From: Bicyclus anynana
Taxonomy: Eukaryota; Arthropoda; Insecta; Lepidoptera; Nymphalidae
NCBI RefSeq assembly: GCF_947172395.1
Contig: NC_069106.1
Coordinates: 5,704,001 to 5,768,000, forward strand
Direction: 5' to 3'
Length of the DNA stretch: 64,000 nucleotides
The notes under the pieces were generated by a model, which was not told the DNA's origin, did no database searches, and worked only from the letters and a program-made list of their open reading frames with translations. A program made the position numbers and the translations under genes. Position 1 is the stretch's first letter; each line of letters starts with the position of its first letter. Below are positions 21,786 to 32,459 of the stretch, piece after piece.

Positions 21786-21990
21786 CGTCGCGTGGTTAGC
21801 TGGTTCGGACAATAAGGTCCACGGTTCGAATCTAGGGTCAGACTAAAAAAAATACGTTACAAAAGAAATTTTTAAATTTTTCTTACAAAAGTAAATCTTA
21901 ATAGCAGCTTGGAGAATTTGGCGGTGTTGGTACACCCCCGTGCCTTGGAGAGCACGTAAAGCCGTCAAGCCAAGATTAAATTACGCAATG
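21786..21990 (+). mobile_element. tRNA-like SINE, third type
   Basis: GTCGCGTGGTTAGCTGGTTC (A-box-like) and GGTCCACGGTTCGAATCTAG (B-box-like) are followed by GTGCCTTGGAGAGCACGTAA and AGCCGTCAAGCC, a combination I recognise from lepidopteran tRNA-derived SINEs. Single copy here, diverged. Confidence 0.5.
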
Positions 21991-22613
21991 GAAGTAAAAA
22001 TACCACATTGCAACCGTTTCTTAATCTATTATTATTTTATGTACCTATAGTTACATTTGATTGATGAAAAATAATGCACCTAATCTACATTTTATTTAGA
22101 CGAAGCCAAGTTACATTGGAACTCATACCTACTTGTAAGGACCCTCGTCCTTACTATAATAAAGCTAATAACTGGCTCGTTCCTACACTATTACGGCAAG
22201 CAGACCGCACACGACCACCCCGGTCAAGCGCCGGTGATAGACTGTCCCATTGCCCCCACTACCAATGTACATGAGATAGTGTATGTAGTATTGTAGGTAT
22301 TTATTTAGTACACACAAACACTACTCATTTCCAAATAGAAAACAAGTGACATGGAAAAATTCCCAGTGGTTCGTGAAATCTCTTTATGTTACTTTATTTT
22401 CGTCTTTGAGGTAAATCTAGCAATATTTCCTCGCTAGGCAAAATGCGTACAGAATATAAGTCACCATAAAGGGTACTGAATTGCCGAAAACTTTCTATGA
22501 AAACGTTATCCATGGAAACCTTGCCGGGAAATATTCTTTCGGGAAATAGTAGTACAAGAACCGGCTTATGAAATTATACCCTCATATGTTATTTATTAAG
22601 GATTCTACTAATA
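21991..22613. other. No recognisable feature
   Basis: Unassigned sequence; short open frames lack any domain signal. Confidence 0.45.
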
Positions 22614-22885
22614 TTATAAACGCGAAAGTTTGTATGTTTGGATGTTTGTTACTCTTTAACGCCACAACTACTGAACCGATTTGGCTGAAATTTGGAATGG
22701 AAATAGATATTACTTTGGAGTAACACATAGGCTACTTTTTATCTTGAAAAAACCCATGGATTTCCCGAGATTTGCGAAAACCTGATGATTTTGATGGTAT
22801 GAATATTTGTTACTCTTTCACGCCTCGGCTACTGAACCGAATCACCTGAATCTTGAAGTAGAGATAGATTATATTTATTATTTAT
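22614..22885 (+). mobile_element. Hel-1 long variant, 3'-truncated
   Basis: TCTACTAATATTATAAACGC start, core GATTTGGCTGAAATTTGGAA, then a second, diverged core (CTACTGAACCGAATCACCTG). No CTAG hairpin end. Confidence 0.7.
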
Positions 22886-22986
22886 TAATATTGACGCTCG
22901 TTAGTCCATCTGCAGGGTGCACCACGAGCAGGTGAGGTTGACAGTTGGGGAGACTGACTGGTACTAGCCTCCCCCTTACACCGCCT

Positions 22987-23065
22987 TAATTTGATGTTTG
23001 GAAGTCCCTACAAAAGGCCTATGTCCTGCAGTGGGCGTCCCTCGGCTGATGTGATGATGATGATT
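22987..23065 (+). mobile_element. RTE-type LINE 3' tip
   Basis: TTTGGAAGTCCCTACAAAAG, GTCCTGCAGTGGGCGTCC and a GATGATGATGAT tail, i.e. the last ~30 codons and microsatellite of the RTE-like element. Confidence 0.75.
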
Positions 23066-23900
23066 ATGCTTAATTTGCTGTATTAAGTTGCCTTTGATCT
23101 AGTTTATGGTTTCCTAGATTGTGTATGTAATGTGTATTTGCGAGTACGAGTATTTGCAATGTGTCATTTTCCATCATTTAATAGATGAGGGTATATATTT
23201 TTTACACCGGATCTTAGATCATTGGGGGAGCTTTTGTCATGTAAACTTCGCCGTATGTATAGATATTGTATTTTACGAAGAAGATTTGGCTTTGTAGTAG
23301 TAACAGAAAGCTTTGTGTAAATTGTACTGGAGGAGGGTTAGCAAAGTAGAAATATATTCAAAAAGTTTTGAATTTGACCTGCAAAATGACTGTTATTTTA
23401 GGTTTTATTTTATGTATAAATTTATAATTTTTTATAGTTTAATTTGCTACCTAATCCTACGTGCAAGCTACTGATTACGTTTACATTATCGTCTTTTAAT
23501 AAAAAGCTTTTAAATATTCTAAATATTCATTTAATATTATAAATATTCTATCGGCTTATTTATTTATTTTTTCAAGAAACATTATTATTTAACCTTTCAA
23601 AATGAAAGGAATATGCGAACGACATAAAAAATAAAGTGAAATAGAGGGGGCGTGTAGCGATGACTTCCCCGCACGCACGATTTCACACCCGCGCAGTCTT
23701 TCTGCCCGTCGCCCGCATATCATATGAGTGTTATCAACGAACTTGCCAGACAATATCTTTTTAAAATACACAATGTTGCCAACCATAGACTACTTGTCAA
23801 CCTAATAACATTGTTTTTACTTCGTTCACAGTAGGAATAGGTATTGGAATAAATACAACTTTGTTAACGTATTTCTAATTTGCTGACCCTTTTGTTTACA
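23066..23900. other. Intergenic, GC-rich block I copy inside
   Basis: Only 23,645-23,745 is recognised (block I: ACACCCGCGCAGTCTTTCTG, GAGTGTTATCAACGAACTTG). The remainder is AT-rich and unassigned. Confidence 0.45.
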
Positions 23901-24110
23901 CCAACGATATTTTATACTAAAGATCACTAACGCGTCGAAACTGAGGCGAACAAAGGTATGCGACCAAAAAAATTATCTTAATTTCATTTGGTCGCTTAGT
24001 AAAACTATCAAAATTGCGTGCTCATTGGAGTAGCTGAGTTGAGTTCGGATCACTTTTTGCGGTGATTTCGTAGGCACGTAACATATCTAATAGTATCAAA
24101 ATATCGTTGG
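23901..24110. mobile_element. MITE-C, short complete copy
   Basis: Left end CCAACGATATTTTATACTAA and right end TAGTATCAAAATATCGTTGG are inverted repeats. The interior lacks the central part of the longer copies but keeps the ends in opposite orientation (CACGTAACATATCTAATAGT). 210 bp, no coding capacity. Confidence 0.75.
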
Positions 24111-24147
24111 ATCACACACACAAAGTCACCTTATACCTTACTACACC

Positions 24148-24264
24148 TAAAGCCCAGTTCGGACTACTTTAGTATTTTAGTAGAGTACGAACAATTTTTG
24201 GATTAACCGCCCAAAAGTCGTTCGTACTCGACTAAAATACTAAAGTATTCCGAACTGGGCTTTA
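24148..24264. repeat. Foldback element with 45-bp arms
   Basis: TAAAGCCCAGTTCGGACTAC... at the left is matched in reverse by GTATTCCGAACTGGGCTTTA at the right. The arms also include TTTAGTATTTTAGT and ACTAAAATACTAAA, with only a few mismatches. The loop is about 28 bp. It resembles a short foldback/MITE insertion. Confidence 0.8.
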
Positions 24265-24559
24265 CTTCCACTGCACTACAACTGAATCAGATCTTCATGA
24301 AATAGAATATCTACATGAAGGGACAAAGATACGTTGTATTAAAACAAATCATGCCACGTTAAGTCAGCGGGGTTCACGTAAAATGAATACCTCTCCGCTT
24401 TTATGAAAACTTATGTGTTACAATTCGTCATCATAATGTTTTGCGAGCGTGACATGACAATGATATTGTTGCGTAGACTGTAAATGACATTATATCAAAG
24501 AGTACTTGTAATAGTACGAGATCCGGCGTCAGAAATATATACCCTCATCCAATGATAAT

Positions 24560-25057
24560 GGGGATGCTGACTGGGTTTGAATATATTGATTTTTATGATA
24601 CACTCGGGTGAATAGGGTCAATGTTAACTAATTTATGTATAAAAAGCAAAGATTGTCTGGATATTTGCAAAATAAATGAGATTATAAAATTTCAAAGTCT
24701 ATTAAAAATCTTTTATCGTAATTAGATGAAAATTCATACAGTTTTAGCTTCCTTACATTAAATGTGACATTTTTTTTTTGTGAAAACATAAACGCACAAA
24801 TAGCAAAGATATTAGTAATTTTGTTTGTACGCACATACAAATGTAACGATCATTACATTGCCTACGACGTCATTAGTTCGTGCCATTTTGTATGGTGCGT
24901 TATTCAGGGATCCGCGGCAGCGCCGCAAATCTGACCCTTTAAATGACACTGTAGCTCCGAAAGTAATGATCGCAGATAGCCTGTTCCTTTTACAAAATTG
25001 CTTTACTATTAGCGTACTCTTAATTTATATACAATTTAAAAAACTGTCATCATCCCT
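24560..25057 (+). mobile_element. MITE-500 copy 1
   Basis: One of three ~500-bp copies sharing AAAATTCATACAGTTTTAGC, GGGATCCGCGGCAGCGCCGC and TACAATTTAAAAAACTGTCA. Ends GGGGATG[A/C]TGAC and GTCATCATCCC form short inverted repeats. The frames inside are not conserved between copies, so it is non-coding. Confidence 0.75.
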
Positions 25058-25059
25058 AT

Positions 25060-25200
25060 TTTATAATATAGATCGGTTACGTACCTACAAAATCACCGCC
25101 ACAAGTGATCCGAATAGTGCTACAACACTGAGCGCACACATGCACAATTTTGTCTTTAATTCTACATTGTAGACGATATTTAGGAATTATTTATTTAAAT
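25060..25200 (+). mobile_element. MITE-C partial copy
   Basis: GGTTACGTACCTACAAAATC, GAGCGCACACATGCACAATT and ACATTGTAGACGATATTTAG match MITE-C. It abuts the right end of MITE-500 with no gap. Confidence 0.6.
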
Positions 25201-25995
25201 ATAGTGTTGACCACAACTATGGAAATTGAGATGTGGAAATTTCATCTTTCAAGCGCCTATTTTTTATGATCTAGTAACACATCTAACAGTATTTAACATC
25301 ATTGCTTAGCATAGATACGCTACCCCGCGATGACGCCGCTGAGGTTCTATAAGGAGCCTACGGCACTTACACAAACAGAAAAAAAAACCTAGATACGTTT
25401 ACGATCCCTTTTTGAGTCGTCATGTGTGCTATGACCTTTAAGCGGCTTAGTGCTGCTTTCCTACCTATCTCAGCCTTTACTTATACTTTCATAGTTTCGT
25501 AAATTGCATGCACTATGAAGATAATATTGATATTCGTCTTTATTGAAGTCGGGCTCAAGTAGTACTTTGTACCGGGAAGCGGCTTGTTTGAGTTCTGCAT
25601 TCTGACTTAAGGTCTTTTGATATATCTCATTACTTGTGTACCCTAGGTACGGAGGACGTCGTTAAAAGTTTTCGTATGTACAAATATGAGAAGCGATTTG
25701 AACTTTATATGATATTTATGCAAGAAGTAATACCTACTGCATGTTAATATAATAAAAGTAGTAGTACATACCACGATAAAACGACGTGATTTTATTGTCG
25801 ATATTTCGTATATATTTCGAAGTTGCGAGATGCGAAGTTGACGTCAGCATTTAGGGGCCGAATCGATCTACCCTCTTTCTTGTTCTTTTTCTCTTTTTTC
25901 AAGTCTAGCGTGAGTGTGGTTTGCACTGCGCATCTCGCAACTTCAGTCCCGTAGTGACGTGTGTCGTGTGTCGTGATGATATCAAAGACATCATC
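25201..25995. other. Mostly featureless; one inverted repeat
   Basis: CGAAGTTGCGAGATGCG at 25,818-25,834 and CGCATCTCGCAACTTCAG at 25,927-25,944 form arms about 90 bp apart. The sequence between includes a T-rich run. No coding signal. Confidence 0.5.
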
Positions 25996-26225
25996 AATTC
26001 TTAACATCCCATATTGGACTCACTGTTGAGAACGGGTATCCTGTCAGAACGAGAACGATAATAGAGCAGGATCCCAATATTCAAAGTAAACTAAGACGCT
26101 ACTAAAAATCTGGTTTCATCCAGGTTTCAACCTGGGATCTTGGTCTGTAAGTCTTAGTTCATCACGCTGGCCCAATGTTGATTGGCAGACTTTACACACA
26201 TAGAGAATTAAGGAAATTCTCCCCC
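25996..26225 (-). mobile_element. SINE-A, interrupted and diverged
   Basis: CATCCCATATTGGACTCACT (25,996-26,040) and ATCACGCTGGCCCAATGTTG to 26,225 are the two halves of a minus SINE-A, split by about 110 bp of foreign sequence. Confidence 0.55.
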
Positions 26226-26227
26226 AA

Positions 26228-26390
26228 GGCGCTGGAATGGCGACCCCGCACAAGAAAGAGCAGTGTTGGTGGCCCCCTAGACCAATGACATCAACCGGTT
26301 TACAGGAAGCCTGGATGCTGGTGGCTTGAAACCCTTGTGTTTGGAAGTCCATACAAGAAGCCTATGTCCAACAGTGCACGTCCATCGGCT
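26228..26390 (+). mobile_element. RTE-type LINE 3' fragment
   Basis: GCGCTGGAATGGCGACCCCG to CACGTCCATCGGCTG gives the terminal ~50 codons in plus orientation, with substitutions. It directly follows the SINE-A relic. Confidence 0.7.
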
Positions 26391-26470
26391 GTGTTAGAAA
26401 ATTAAATAAAAAGGCATTTGTATTAACGGATATGCTACATTATATGTTACAAACAACCTGGTTATAACTG

Positions 26471-26810
26471 TAGTGTTGTCAATATACGTAGGTACCATGA
26501 CGTATAATGACGAGTAATTCTTTGTTCTTAAAATTAAACTAAAATATACGAAACTACACTAAAATAAATAAATAGATTTAAAAATGTATATTGACATAAT
26601 TCATAAATGAAGTTATGTCAATATCCGTATAGATAAAAGATTGATGTTTGACTATATTTTGTTCTCGTTGTTTATTACTTTGGTAAGGTATAAAAACGTG
26701 GCTTCATGGATGAGGCGGGTTCAGTATTTTGTGATTATAATCGAAGAGTTGTGTTATTAAAGTGGTGTGTTTGTGAACCTCGAGTTACTTTTCTCGCCAC
26801 CCCTAACAGC
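26471..26810 (+). repeat. Possible solo LTR
   Basis: A TGTAGTGTTG...CCCTAACA block contains a TATA-like GGTATAAAAACG (about 26,689) followed by ATTAAA about 65 bp later and a T-rich end, the order of U3-R-U5 in an LTR. No target duplication or partner LTR was found, so this is tentative. Confidence 0.3.
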
Positions 26811-27171
26811 TGTGAATGATGAAATAATGAAAGTAGGAAAATTCCTATTCCGTTTGACCACGGAATGACCTGTTAACGAATGCTATGTACGCAGAAATTT
26901 CCATACAATTCTATTGCCTTCATCGTTCCGCGCTCACGTACTGAAAATTTGGCAGTTTTGCACAAATTGCTCGAAAACTTCCCCAAACGGTCGGACGGTA
27001 TGTGGCCCGACGTAAATTGCTTTTAGTTCTCTGATAATAGAATGAAAAATAAACTAGGTATACTAACTTCATTGTTAGGCTACAAAATTCGATGAAATCC
27101 CAATAGTAGTGGTTTGAAAACGCTTGAAAATAGTTCATATCTAAATATATATAACTCAAAGGTTACTGACT
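26811..27171. other. No recognisable feature
   Basis: Unassigned AT-rich sequence. Confidence 0.4.
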
Positions 27172-27392
27172 GTCATCATAATTATCAGCCGATGGACGTC
27201 CACTGCTGGACATAGGCCTCTTGCATGGACTTCCAAGCAAAACGGTCTCGAGCCGCGAGCATCCAGCTGTTCCCTGCAAACCGCTTGATGTCCTTCTAGT
27301 GGGGGGTCGACCAACACTGCGCTTTCCGGAGTGGGATCGCCATTCGAGCACCATGGGACCCCAACGTTCATCGGCTCTTCGACTAACTATCT
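27172..27392 (-). mobile_element. RTE-type LINE 3' fragment
   Basis: CATCATAATTATCAGCCGAT tail, then minus-strand codons corresponding to the WTSSG...VGRPPTRRT end of ORF2. Right end at TCATCGGCTCTTCG. Frame kept over about 60 codons. Confidence 0.8.
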
Positions 27393-27692
27393 ATGTTAAA
27401 AAGTCTAACTAACTATGTTAAGTCTAACTAACTATGATATATTTAAATGATAGGTAAACGCTGATTATGACGTGATAATTTCACGTCACCTTTCAAACAA
27501 AAATCGCATTATAGTTGGTCAATTCCTTTAGACAGACAGATATGCATACCTATAAATTGTCATATTTATAGTATTTTTTTTCATCGCGGGTTAAAAAGGT
27601 CGTAATCGGCAAAATTATATTACCACAACTCCGCTATAAAAGAGTTGCGTGAACCTTCAATGTGGTACAAGTTTTGTATTTTTATAAAATAA
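27393..27692. other. No recognisable feature
   Basis: AT-rich, with a GTCTAACTAACTATG repeat near 27,400-27,435. Confidence 0.4.
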
Positions 27693-27835
27693 CTAGCCGG
27701 TCTAGCTTCGCTTTGACTCATTCCCTACCCCTACTACTCCCACCATACACCTACCCTATTCGTAACTACCCAAGATACCCCTACCCTACACTCTACCCCT
27801 GCCCTGCCCCTACCCTATCCCTACCCTTACATATT
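27693..27835 (-). mobile_element. Helitron 3' end relic with CCCTAC array
   Basis: CTAGCCGGTCTAGCTTCGCT followed by about 110 bp of degenerate CCCTAC/CCCCTAC units, the same order (CTAG end, then hexamer array) as at 51,912 and 60,469. The terminal hairpin is degraded. Confidence 0.55.
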
Positions 27836-27974
27836 GGTGACTAAATGGCTCAGTGGGTGTTGGAATCATCGACGTCATGAACATTTGTTGACACAATGAA
27901 TATTTGGTCCTTAACTACTTTCATTAAGGTACTGTTAAACATGATCTAAAATATCATGCTATTATGTATGCTCC
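27836..27974. other. Unassigned flank of the LINE
   Basis: Short unassigned spacer between the Helitron relic and the LINE. Confidence 0.4.
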
Positions 27975-27986
27975 ATACGAGCGTGC
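27975..27986. repeat. Target-site duplication, left copy
   Basis: ATACGAGCGTGC, repeated exactly at 32,460-32,471 immediately after the (TTA)n tail. The first A at the right could also belong to the tail, leaving at least 11 bp. Confidence 0.9.
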
Positions 27987-28520
27987 GAGAGGGCGCTGCA
28001 GTGCGCACGTAAACATATTGTCCGTATTTATTTGTGTTTTTAAAATATAAAAAGAACATTAACAGTGCTAAAAGTAATGAAATGTAAAGAGTTGTTGACA
28101 GTGCACGCGAACAAACGTTATCTATGCAAAATACTTCATATTAGCAGCAAAAATAACAAAACTAATGTGCAACGATCTGTGACAGTTTATCATAATAAAA
28201 CAAAGTGACAATTCAAAACCAACAACTTTTGTATGAAATGTGTAATTTGAGTGTTATTTTGTGACAATATATGACTTATTAGTGATAATACAAACGAAGA
28301 GTAAAGTGTTTTTGCGAAACATATTTATCTGATGACTCATATTCAAATTGTATCGACGATTTTTAAAACTTCTACTGCCATCTATTGACGAGTATCCGAA
28401 CTATACAACATATCAACCATCTATTGCTACTTTGGCACCTCACCGCTAGATGTCGCTGGCAATTTAAAATAAAAGGCCGACTGCTAATAACTTATCCTGC
28501 TGGAATACATATTCACAAGA
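27987..28520 (+). promoter_or_regulatory. LINE 5' UTR, probable internal promoter
   Basis: 534 bp between the target duplication and the ORF1 start. It opens GAGAGGGCGCTGCAGTGCGC, the GC-rich start typical of internally promoted LINEs. GCCATCTA at 28,377 also occurs in the LTRs of the neighbouring BEL element (GCGCCATCTAGTG). No promoter motif can be assigned with confidence. Confidence 0.5.
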
Positions 28521-29300
28521 ATGGAAGAAATTATGAAATTACTTATGGAAATCCGGGAAGATATGCGGAGCCAAAAGGAGGAAATGAATAGAGTTCAGGA
28601 TAATTTGCATAAATTAAATCAAAATATTTCACAAAAGTTTGAAAACATAGAATTAAAAACTAAAGAACTGGAAGAAAAGTTGGAAAAACAGCAAACATGT
28701 ATGGACAGATTTGAACAACAATTAAAGAGAAGAAATATAGTAATTTTTGGACTAGAAGAAAAGGAAAAATATTATGGTGACTTAGAAGATATTATCTTAA
28801 ACTTGTTGAACACTACTATGAAAATATCCTGTGACAAAAGAGACATCGAATTAGTCAGAAGATTAGGAAAAAGAAATGGAAATATTAGGCCTGTAGTATT
28901 GTCAGTAACGACAATGGGTTTAAAAATAAAAATTCTAAGAAACAAGAAATTACTCAAGGATACATGCATTTACATAAAAGAAGACTTTACGCCTAAAGTC
29001 CTTCAAAAGAGAAAAGAACTGCAAGATGAATTTATTTCTAGAAGACAGCAAGGCGAAAATGTTTTCCTGAAATATGATAAAATAATATCACTCGCTAATA
29101 AAAACTCTACTAAAGATAGAGTTACTAACCAAGAGAGTCCAAAAATTCGAAACAACAAAAGAAAGCCAATTTCTTCTCCCGAAACTCTACCAATGCGCAA
29201 ACATACCAATTATGCTCATAAAAAGAATAAAACCATTGACTCATATTATATGACATCAAATACTACTCTATCGAGCTCTACTATATCGCCTCGAACTTAG
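28521..29300 (+). CDS. LINE ORF1 protein (coiled coil, RNA-binding-like)
   Basis: 259 residues. Residues 1-75 are a Glu/Lys/Leu-rich heptad region (MEEIMKLLMEIREDM start), predicted to form a coiled coil for multimerisation. Residues ~75-150 begin RRNIVIFGLEE and have the alternating pattern of the RRM-like and C-terminal domains of L1-type ORF1 proteins. Residues ~190-259 are basic, Ser/Thr-rich and probably disordered. In the family such proteins bind element RNA and form the RNP with ORF2. The ATG at 28,521 starts the coiled coil; a shorter upstream frame (28,385) is out of frame and unlike the family. The TAG at 29,298 is followed in the same frame by ORF2 without any intervening stop. 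Function is inferred from architecture only. Confidence 0.85.
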   Translation: MEEIMKLLMEIREDMRSQKEEMNRVQDNLHKLNQNISQKFENIELKTKELEEKLEKQQTCMDRFEQQLKRRNIVIFGLEEKEKYYGDLEDIILNLLNTTMKISCDKRDIELVRRLGKRNGNIRPVVLSVTTMGLKIKILRNKKLLKDTCIYIKEDFTPKVLQKRKELQDEFISRRQQGENVFLKYDKIISLANKNSTKDRVTNQESPKIRNNKRKPISSPETLPMRKHTNYAHKKNKTIDSYYMTSNTTLSSSTISPRT

Positions 29301-32222
29301 CAACGAAAGGCCTCTCTCCCTCCAATATATAAAAACTTTATAACAGACAATATCTCTCCCAAGCCGGCTGGTCCCCGAGGGAGCAGTAGACCATCACCCT
29401 CCATCCAGCATCTTTATTACATTGGTACATTAAATGTAAGATCTCTTGTAGGAATAGGACGTCTAGAAGAATTAGAACATGCTCTAGAAAATATCAAATG
29501 GGACATACTAGGATTATCGGAAGTTAAAAAAGAAGGAACACATATCATAGAGCATGACGAATACATATTACTTTACACAGGACAGAAAAGTGGAAGTAAT
29601 GGGGTAGGATTTATGGTAAAGAAGAAGTATAAAAACAACATAATAGACTTCATAGCCTTTTCTGATAGAGTCGCTAGATTGGATATACGCATAGAAAGCA
29701 TCTCAACAAGTATAATACAAGTCTACTCACCAACCGAAAAATCACCTGAAGAAGAACTTGAGTGTCTCTACAACGACATTGGATTGGCCCTCGAAAATAC
29801 TCTATCGAAAACATACATTATGGGAGACTTCAATGCCAAAATCGGATATGCCAACCCAGAGGACAAAACAGTAATGGGCCCATGGGGTTATGGAAACCGA
29901 AATAATAGAGGTTCAAAACTTATTAATTTTTGTTTCGAAAATCAACTCTACATAATAAATAGCCACTTTAAAAAGAAATCAAAACAAAGATGGACGTGGA
30001 AATCACCTGACGGACGTACATTTAACGAAATAGATTTCTTTATTACTAAACTGAATGACATCTCTTGCATCCATAACATAGAAGTAATTAACACCTCACA
30101 CCCAACTGACCACAGATTGGTCAGAGCTACTCTTGCCGTAACAGAAAATAATCGCAAGCAGAGAAGAACTTATGGAAAAAGTCAGTCAGGATATCTGCCA
30201 ATTGAATGCGAACATGTAAAAAATGCCTTTACAGAATTATCAAAAACTTTAGAAACCACAAATGACATTCAAAATACATACACAAATCTTATAGATACAA
30301 TACGTGAAAGCGTCAATAAATTGCCGGACAGAAAAACGGAAAATCCAATTCAATATTACGTAACAGATAAAGTAAGAAGAATGATTTCAGAAAGGACAGA
30401 ACTCAAAGGAAAAGTAATAAAAACAAACTCGGAAAAGAGGCGTTTAAAATATCTTTATAAAAAAATTAGAAAATCTTTAAAAAATAACAAAGAAAATTAC
30501 AAATTAAAGATATTTGAAGAGGAACTGAGCAAAAGGAGATCCGTAAAACGTGGAAATAAACGCTTAAATAATACTAAAGAGTGGATACCAACTTTAAGAA
30601 ACTGATCAGGCACCATCACTACAAACAGAAGCACTATTATTAAAGTAGCTACTGAATTTTATCAAAATTTGTATAACACACCAATGGAAAGGGAAACTAA
30701 CCTATCGATAACAGATAAGAATATAATAGAGATACCTGCTTTTTTGGAAAGTGAAATCCGGCGCGGAATCAATTCTTTGAAGTGTATGAAAAGCCCAGGA
30801 GAGGACAACATAACGAACGACACTATCAAAGCAATAACCGAACCACTGACTCCTATATTAACCGTTCTATTTAATAATATTTTAGACCAAGAAAAAATAC
30901 CGCAGCAATGGGAAACTTCTGTCATAACTTTACTTTATAAAAAGGGCAACCCTCAGGAGATAAATAACTATCGCCCAATTAGCTTATTACAAGGACTATA
31001 CAAATTATTTACCAATATAATACTTTATAGGCTAAAAGGAGAGTTTGAGATCCACCAACCCCGAGAACAAGCAGGTTTTCGAAGGAATTACTCTACATTA
31101 GATCATATTTTTACTCTACGTCAAATCATGGAAAAATATGTAGAGTATGGAAAATCTATTTATATAGCATTTATTGATTACTCCAAAGCATTCGATTCCA
31201 TTTTTCATGAATCCTTGTGGTGTGCTTTGAGGAGTCAAAACATTGCAGAAAAATATATAAATATCCTTAAGGAAATCTATAGCAAGAGTAAAGCATTAGT
31301 AAAACTTGAAAAGAGAGGGAGATCTTTCGAAGTAAAGAGAGGAGTAAGACAAGGAGACCCAATCTCGCCTAACCTTTTCACTGCTCTCCTAGAGTATATC
31401 TTCAGAAAGCTAAATTGGACGGGCTTAGGATTAAATATAAATGGGGAATATTTAAACAATCTTCGATTTGCCGATGACATAGTTTTACTAGCAAGAAATC
31501 ACGATCAGCTTTTACACATGATGAATACTTTAGATTCCCGCAGCCGAGAGTGTGGCTTAGAAATGAATTTAGAGAAAACATGCGTGATGTCAAATAGTGA
31601 TCAATATAAAGTTACAGTACAAGGGAAAGAGATTAAATATGTGGATGAGTATGTCTATCTAGGTCAGAACGTATCCTTCAAAGGTCATTATGTCAATGAA
31701 GTCGAAAGGCGCATCAAAAAAGCCTGGGCTGCATACTGGTCTTTAAAACATATATTTAAATCAAATATGGATGTAAAACTAAAGAAACTGACAATGGACT
31801 CTATAGTAACACCAACACTTCTATACGGCTGTCAAACGTGGCCGATCACTAAAGAGATCATTTATAAAATACAGATTTCCCAAAGAGCCATGGAAAGAAG
31901 CATGCTAGGCCTAAAAATAAAGCATAAAATAAAAAATAGAGTAATAAGAAATAAGACAAAAGTTATAGACGCGGCAAAACTAGCATGTCTCTTAAAATGG
32001 CGCTGGGCTGGACACATAGCCAGAACAACGGACGGGCGGTGGACAGAGAAGGTACTGCACTGGTACCCACGTGACGAGCGCCGGTCGCGAGGCCGGCCGC
32101 GACGACGCTGGCGCGACGACATCGTCGATGCAGCGGGGACTACCTGGACAAGGTTGGCGAGAGACAGAGATAAATGGAGAAGGATGGAGGAGGCCTATGC
32201 CCAAAAATGGGCGTTCCAATAA
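29301..32222 (+). pseudogene. LINE ORF2: APE endonuclease-reverse transcriptase, one stop
   Basis: Open in the ORF1 frame from 29,301 to a TGA at 30,603-30,605, then open again in the same frame to TAA at 32,220 (about 973 codons). The endonuclease (29,415-30,140) shows IGTLNVRSL, a LSEVKK acidic motif, GDFNAKIG (29,823) and SHPTDH (~30,100), the expected catalytic set. The reverse transcriptase (about 30,740-31,650) shows PGEDNITND, a YRPISLL motif, AFIDYSKAFDS and FADDIVLL (31,467). The C-terminus carries WRWAGHIAR and an RGRPRRRW basic patch. In the family it nicks target DNA and primes cDNA synthesis there. No ATG occurs in frame before 29,613, inside the endonuclease, so initiation would need readthrough, reinitiation or a non-AUG start. 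The TGA lies in the linker and could be a CGA-to-TGA change; it should block RT synthesis. Confidence 0.9.
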
Positions 32223-32459
32223 TAATTAATTGACAGCAAGCAGTGACGTAAACTTATAGAACTAATTTAAATTGGACTAAACAAATACTTACTAACAATG
32301 ACGAAGAACTTTTCTGACATAAAACATCTATAAAAAATTTTATTTAGAATTGACATGTTTTGCTTAAAAGAATAATATTAGATTTATGATGAATACTGTT
32401 TTTGAAATTACTTGTATATTATTGGAAATAAAGGCTTTATTATTATTATTATTATTATT
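32223..32459 (+). other. LINE 3' UTR and (TTA)n tail
   Basis: About 200 bp of AT-rich 3' UTR, AATAAA at 32,427-32,432, then about eight TTA units to the target duplication. Such tails arise during target-primed reverse transcription. Confidence 0.85.

Noticed and set aside
24825..25172. 115-codon frame in MITE-500/MITE-C
   Set aside because: It spans two unrelated MITEs and is not conserved in the other MITE-500 copies.
28385..28591. Alternative upstream start for LINE ORF1
   Set aside because: Different frame, short, and lacks the coiled-coil N-terminus that starts at 28,521.
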